Translations under genes and position numbers: made by a program
Notes under the pieces: model-generated
What the model was told of the DNA's origin: nothing
Seen by the model: only the letters and a program-made list of their open reading frames with translations
The model's database searches: none
Assembly: GCA_950295325.1 (NCBI GenBank)
Contig: OX485804.1
Coordinates: 11,842,001-11,906,000 of the forward strand
Length of the DNA: 64,000 nucleotides
Origin: Polytrichum commune
Lineage: Eukaryota; Streptophyta; Polytrichopsida; Polytrichales; Polytrichaceae
Direction of reading: 5' to 3'
Shown here: positions 58,941 through 64,000 of the stretch, one piece after another
Position numbering within the stretch: the first letter of the stretch is position 1
Layout of the letters: each line of letters begins with the position of its first letter

Positions 58941-59719
58941 GGACCACTCGAGGATACAATAGAAACTCGAAGGTTAGGATAGGGAAAATACTTGATGACA
59001 AACCTAAAATGTTGCAATGTTTGGGGCATTGTATGCAAAGGACTACTCCTTAAATAAGGTACATGCACCTATTGTGGACATTTTTGGTGAGTTTGGGTAC
59101 TTAGAACTTAGACGCTTCATACAATTGATATGCCAATGATCTTGTTTGATTAGCAATTCAAAGTGGATTTAGACGTCATGCAACTCAAAATGTTTGAAAT
59201 ACATCTCAATTGAGTTTCTAAGTAAGAAGTTCCTATGGATTGTGGTCACATAGGGGGCATGTATTTGTGCTACCAATCTCGGTCATGCACCACCTTTTGC
59301 ATGGGATAAAGTGCTTCTGGAATAACTTATTATGACCTTATCTACACCTCATAATTATGAGAAAGTGGCATCACAAGTTACATGCCACACTTACTTCCAA
59401 TACCTTTTACATATTTCATTAAAGTGTAAAATCGGCAAATCCATGGCCTTACCTATGTTGAAACCTCCATACATTTATAGATTCCATTATTTTGTATACA
59501 TATACGGAGAGTATTACAAATGCTTTGTGTCTTATGCACCCTTAGTTATGTGTGTCCACTACAAGTTGACACTAACCAAAATAGGTGCCCCTACCTTTAA
59601 TCTATGTAGAAGTACATGTCTTCTTCCAAGTTTTGGGTCATGCCATTTTGGCCTACCACACGATGTAACCTTCATGATGATTCTTGCAACATTGTTTGAC
59701 TCAACATGAGCAAGAACTA
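58941..59719. other. No gene recognised
   Basis: Includes a 125-codon plus-strand ORF (59332-59709) with hydrophobic, Tyr-rich but unrecognisable sequence. I do not call it a gene. Confidence 0.4.
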
Positions 59720-60166
59720 CACTAAAAATGATATTTAGTGTCACCAATTCTAATTGTCTTGCTCAATCCTAATTGTAAACCGTGTAGTGTCACCAACACT
59801 AAAATTTAACGCAACATTATTTGTCATTCCTTGTAATTTTTTGGGGGGAGGAGGGGGGGGGTTTATGATTTACAATGTCATAGTTACTATCACTTACCAA
59901 GTATTTTTTCATCCAAATTTCAATCATCCATGACAATATTTCATCACATATTTGTTAGGATGTAAATTATACCAAACATGAGAAAATTTACCCTCGGGTG
60001 GAGCGGAAATGAGAAGAGTAGCCAACAAGTAAGGCGGGTTTTGGCCAATGGATGAACTCATCCATCATCCATGATAAGATTTGTTCACTTATTCATAAGA
60101 AGTGTCATCCGAAAAGTTACCATAGTGACTTAAAATGCCATATGACACTAAATATCATATTTAGTG
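59720..60166. mobile_element. MITE with CACTAAA...TTTAGTG ends, TSD TA
   Basis: Starts CACTAAAAATGATATTTAGT and ends with the inverse of CACTAAATATGATATTTAGT; each end is itself palindromic. TA flanks both sides (59718-59719, 60167-60168). The ends recall CACTA elements but the duplication is TA, so the class is open. The right 100 bp matches the sequence from 63683 in inverse orientation. Confidence 0.65.
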
Positions 60167-60168
60167 TA

Positions 60169-61825
60169 CCATTAGAAAATAATCTCACTCTAACTATGAG
60201 GGGTTCCCGAGGTTTTCACCTTCAACATACATGGCTACAGCAAATCCATGGCCCGATCACACAATGAGGTATCGTATTAGCAAACATAAATTTGAGAATC
60301 TCTCATTTGTGCACCTTCAAGACTACTTAAGGTAGAAGCATCCACATAAAAAACAAACACTTAAGCTCCTTAACATGTTCACAATATTTCACAAATCTTT
60401 CAAACAATTAACAAGTCCATAAAATATCAAGTGCAGTTGAGTTCATGAATCTTTTGACATCGTGTGATTTAGATATGTTTTATGAAAGTCCATACTTTTT
60501 TTATGTTCAGAATTGTTACATAGATCCCCTAAAAAAGGATAATGCTCTATTATTGGAGTCTCTATCAGTCTACCTATTATGTTTTTTAGTCTATAGACAT
60601 AACATTATTAAGTTGCTATCAGCCGTTCCATTCTAAGAATATCTAATCACTTTGCTTCACCTGAATCTCACTTGTTATTTAGGCTGAATCTACTCATTGA
60701 CAAGCATCTGTAAGGTATAATTCTAGTATTCCCGGCCCCACCCAACCTGGTCACTCAACTTAATAATGGCATAAGAACTATATCATAAGTATTCATTTTG
60801 AATTAGGTGCATAACTTGCTAATTAGCGACTTGGAGACCAAAAGATAAAATAACATAATAATAAAATTGGGTTACGGATGACTCAATTGGGTGCTTCTCC
60901 CATAAATGTGATTTTTGTTTTAATGCACAACCTTTGAGGTAACAAGTTGTTTGCAATTGCCTCTAAGGACATTTTACACATGTGACCAAGGACTATAAGA
61001 AGAATTGATTTAGGATTTCTCATGGTCACGGTTGGTAGTCTGAAAATCATGACCAAGAGTTAATTCACATCATTTTTTCAAAGCCTTAATCATCATGGGA
61101 CATAGTTAAAAGCAAACTTAGACCATGATTTAGTGTTTTGAATGAAAACCAAAAAAAAGAAAAAATGACGATGTTTGCTCAATTTGGATTTAATATAATT
61201 ATACATTAATTTTTACTTATGACATGGTCAACTTATTTTCTGCCAAGACAACCTATTTGGGACTTGGGTTCTCTCTTCGCAAGATTCAAATCACACCAAA
61301 CACTATCCAACTCTGGACATGTAGGATTTCATGTCACTACCATGCCCCTTTCTCATTCATTTTTTTGGCATGCTCACCCATGGTCACTTTTATTCTTGGC
61401 AACCTTGTGTAACATGAGGTGGGACTCCCACTCAACGAATGGGAGATTTAAAAAAACGGTGGTCATGGTCATTGATTACTGAGATAGATGTGCCTTAAAT
61501 GGTTACAACTCTGATTTGTACAATCTAACATTGCTTGATATGTGAATGTGAATGAATAAACTGAGTTCAAATGCAAAGAAACCTGAAACCAACCATGAAG
61601 TGATATAAACTTCTAAAGGTGATGACCAAGAGGATCATAACTTGGTCACATAACCCCCTCCCCCTCCCCCCCCCCAACCCAATTTATACTGACTACTAAG
61701 CATAAAATAACTAACAAATTTGAACATGAAATCCAATCTCTTGTAAACACAAGTCTTTTGGTGTATGTGATACCAACGAATTGCAAACAGGTACATGAAC
61801 CACATTAGTCATGTCTACCAAGTTA
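60169..61825. other. Non-coding AT-rich stretch
   Basis: No protein-like ORF recognised. A C-rich run of CCCCCTCCCCCTCCCCCCC type lies near 61651-61675, followed by a weak relative of the 46-kb repeat family near 61690-61770. Confidence 0.45.
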
Positions 61826-61833
61826 GTGTATAC

Positions 61834-62197
61834 CAGAGCCCAACATTTTCCTTTCTAATTGCACCCATACCCAGACCATGCCCATCAGCAACGACCTATG
61901 CCCACCCATGCCCACCCATAGCATGACATGTGCGCACCCATGCCCACCCATGCCCACACATAGCATGACATGTGCCCACCCATGCCCACCCATGCTATTC
62001 AAATTGCGCCCATGTATTCAAAAATTATGTAATGTGTATTGTGTAATTGTGTAATTGTGTAATTATGCCCCACCCATGCCCACCCATGCCCGCCCATGAA
62101 CAATAATATTGCACCCATGCCCACCCAAAACCCATGGGCATGGGTGGGTATGGGCATGGGCATGGGCATGGGTATGGGCGCCCGATGTAGGGCTCTG
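61834..62197. mobile_element. hAT-type MITE with CCCATG-rich core, copy 2
   Basis: Same ends as the copy at 10301 (CAGAGCCCAACATT; inverse of CAGAGCCCTACATC) and a perfect 8-bp duplication GTGTATAC (61826-61833, 62198-62205). It is 79 bp shorter than copy 1 overall, mainly because it has fewer of the 40-bp internal units, with smaller changes elsewhere. Confidence 0.92.
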
Positions 62198-62205
62198 GTG
62201 TATAC

Positions 62206-62785
62206 ATGCCCTAAGTCATAACATGATCACAAAGTTCATTATAACTGGTTCTCTTCAATCAATGGTGAACCATGAAGTGCAGACTCTGAACATTCAGCAA
62301 CAACACTTCATGTGGACAATTTGCCATGATTTACAATAATAAATGAAAGTCATTCTCCACCACTTTTAAATACACTTACATGACTCCAGTCAATCATGCT
62401 ATATATCAAGTATCTTCTCATCCTAACAGAAATCAGAACAAACTGTGCTCATTATGATGCACATAATTACTTTTCATTTTTTTAATGGTAGGTTCATTTA
62501 CAAAGTGCCTCACTGTCTTTGCAGGGAATCAATAAAAATTGACCTTGAAAACATGATTTTAAGAGTGCTTTTTATCCCCCACGACTATACCGTGGGGTTA
62601 AAGGAATCGATTCTAAGCCAGCAGGCACAGATTCCTCATGGGGGTCCTTCCGTTTCGCACGCGAGGGACTCTAACTTAATTTCTCGTTCTCTATGAGTGA
62701 GTTGTAATTATGAGCCTTAAATACAAAAATATATATGGATGGGAGAGAATGATGTGTGAAGTCCACTAGACTCCCACCTCTTTGA
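62206..62785. other. Spacer between two MITEs
   Basis: No gene or repeat recognised apart from an 83-codon plus-strand ORF (62445-62696) without a known domain. Confidence 0.4.
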
Positions 62786-63285
62786 GGGCCACTTCACACA
62801 CGAGCCAAGAGCCGTGACCAGGAAATTATAGGAGCCCAAAAGAAAGTGTCCCAAGGCCGTCCCAACACACCTCCAAAATCATAGAGTGTGGTCACGGACT
62901 CTCAAGTGTAGTGTGAAGCCATATGTGATCGGGCCCTCAATCAAATGCTATTTCAATGAATTTCTATTCAAGCGGGTCTTTGCACATGATAAAATAAAAT
63001 AAACCAACGGTTGTGAGCATTTGGAGTGCCGTGGTCTCCCGGTTTTGTGTTAGGCCTACCTCCAACAGGTGGTTTTTGAAACTAGTCCAAGTAACCATGA
63101 AACACGATCCCTTCGATGCCATGTAGGAATCCATGTGGACTTTACATCCATCTTGCATTCACATACTCTGTTGGTCCCTCAAGAGTAGTGTGAAGTGAAC
63201 TTGGACCGGCTCCCCCTTTTCCACCAATGAGAGTGCTGGAATTGTAATGGTCACGGGCTCTTAGTAGTTGAGTGTGAAGTGGCCC
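62786..63285 (-). mobile_element. Tourist/Harbinger-type MITE, copy 2 (inverted)
   Basis: 500 bp, reverse-complement relative of 52121-52619. Ends GGGCCACTTCACACACGAGC and the inverse of GGGCCACTTCACACTCAACT, flanked by TGA on both sides (62783-62785, 63286-63288). Confidence 0.82.
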
Positions 63286-63485
63286 TGAGCTGGGCCTCTA
63301 CCATTATTACCAAGGTAAAGGGGGTCTAGATTGTAATAAAACATGAGTTTTACTGGGTTTCTCTAGATTAGTTCAGGGTAGTATGATATTAATTTTTGGG
63401 GTGCAAATCTTTCAAAAATAAAGATTTATATGTTGTAATAGATTAGCTTGCGTTTTATTCAACTCAGGTAATTGTGGTAGGGGCC

Positions 63486-63647
63486 CCGGAACATTATTCA
63501 GATCCATAACAATGTTCTGCAGGACTGATAGTATTCCAGGGAATATCCCCCCACATTCAAACAGGGATGTGAAAATATACATGGAATATTCTTTGAAATA
63601 CTATCAGTCCCGCAGAACACTGTTATGGATCTTAATAATGTTATGCC
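63486..63647. mobile_element. Foldback element, copy 2
   Basis: Same arms as 58386-58537: AGATCCATAACAATGTTCTG...GGACTGATAGTATTCC against ATACTATCAGTCC...CAGAACACTGTTATGGATCT. The inner part differs. Confidence 0.78.
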
Positions 63648-63653
63648 AAATCA

Positions 63654-63674
63654 CATAGATAGATAGATAGATAT
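63654..63674. repeat. (GATA)n microsatellite
   Basis: About five ATAG units, directly before the element end at 63683. Confidence 0.85.
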
Positions 63675-63682
63675 AAACGCTA

Positions 63683-64000
63683 CACTAAATATGATATTTA
63701 CAGTTATATGGTATTTTATGTCACTATGGTAACATTTCGGGTGACACTTCATATGAATAAGTGAACAAATATTGTCATGGATGAAGAGAAAACTCACAAA
63801 ATATCAACCACTCATTGACAATATCATAGCAAGAGGTTGGAACGTAGCTCCACTTATCGTACTAGCATCAGGAGCCAGAGCCACAACCCACATCCCCTCG
63901 ATGAACGAACTTGAAACAAAACTTAAACTCCCTACATCCCAAATTAGAAGCACATTCAAACAAATAAATATAATCGCTACACAATATGCACATTCAATAT
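63683..64000 (+). mobile_element. Element terminus and partial ORF running off the window
   Basis: 63683-63780 repeats, in inverse orientation, the right end of the MITE at 59720-60166. From ATG 63781 a frame stays open to the window end (73 codons): Y-Q-P-L-I-D-N-I-I-A-R-G-W-N-V-A-P-L-I-V, G-A-R-A-T-T-H-I-P-S-M, I-A-T-Q-Y-A-H-S-I. The pattern W-x-V-x-P-L-I-V...G-x-R...H-x-x-S resembles a segment found after the RT domain in some non-LTR retrotransposon proteins. That assignment is from memory of the family and is weak. No stop in view. Confidence 0.45.

Overview
The window looks like nuclear DNA of a land plant. My best guess is a bryophyte or another early-diverging lineage with TE-rich chromosomes. 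The evidence is one intact, intron-rich host gene (vacuolar H+-ATPase subunit H, eleven exons with GT-AG borders) in AT-rich sequence packed with plant-type mobile elements: MULE, hAT, Copia, Gypsy, CACTA-like and Tourist-like MITEs. No bacterial gene organisation, CRISPR array, rRNA gene or intact tRNA gene is visible.

Left third (1-19 kb). A 61-bp-period minisatellite fills 1-3025 and about 4850-13260. Every third to sixth monomer carries a near-palindrome, GTGTCTCGG-GA-CCGAGACAC. The array is interrupted by a solo-LTR-like insertion (5989-8854, TSD CATCT) and by a hAT-type MITE (10301-10743, TSD ATCACAAC). Removing either one restores the 61-bp phase. Exons of a minus-strand gene lie on both sides of the second array (13435-14119 and 3045-4818). 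Their phases fit one gene of about 599 codons whose third intron is the array. This 'gene B' carries a DGNHR motif resembling ParB/sulfiredoxin-fold proteins. It is decayed: two in-frame stops and one damaged splice donor. Divergent from it lie a small Cys/His-rich basic ORF (gene C, 14534-14962) and a MULE-type DDE transposase with a C-terminal SWIM zinc finger (gene A, 15338-18981, one stop and one frameshift). Each of the three has a TATA-like box just upstream. I read them as a multi-gene Mutator-like element.

19-28 kb. This holds a 5'-truncated Copia pol end (19446-20278). A long antisense F-box-like ORF (20275-21003) sits between the pol stop and the 3' LTR. Then come a tRNA-derived SINE-like remnant, an AT-rich stretch and the GTCAT-rich end of a CACTA-like element.

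28-37 kb. A decayed hAT element (about 28.05-32.34 kb) has a transposase pseudogene, flanking 42-bp repeat arrays and internal direct repeats. After it come a cytochrome P450 pseudogene fragment, a Gypsy pol fragment with a tandemly repeated segment, and a GC-rich LTR-like block.

37.7-44.3 kb. The V-ATPase subunit H gene, plus strand, 452 codons, apparently intact.

44.3-64 kb. No convincing host gene. This is a repeat graveyard: two copies of a small hAT MITE, a pair of about 500-bp Tourist-like MITEs in opposite orientation, a pair of foldback elements, a second copy of the hAT MITE from the left arm, several local tandem repeats, and at the right edge the terminus of an element related to a nearby MITE followed by an ORF that runs off the window.
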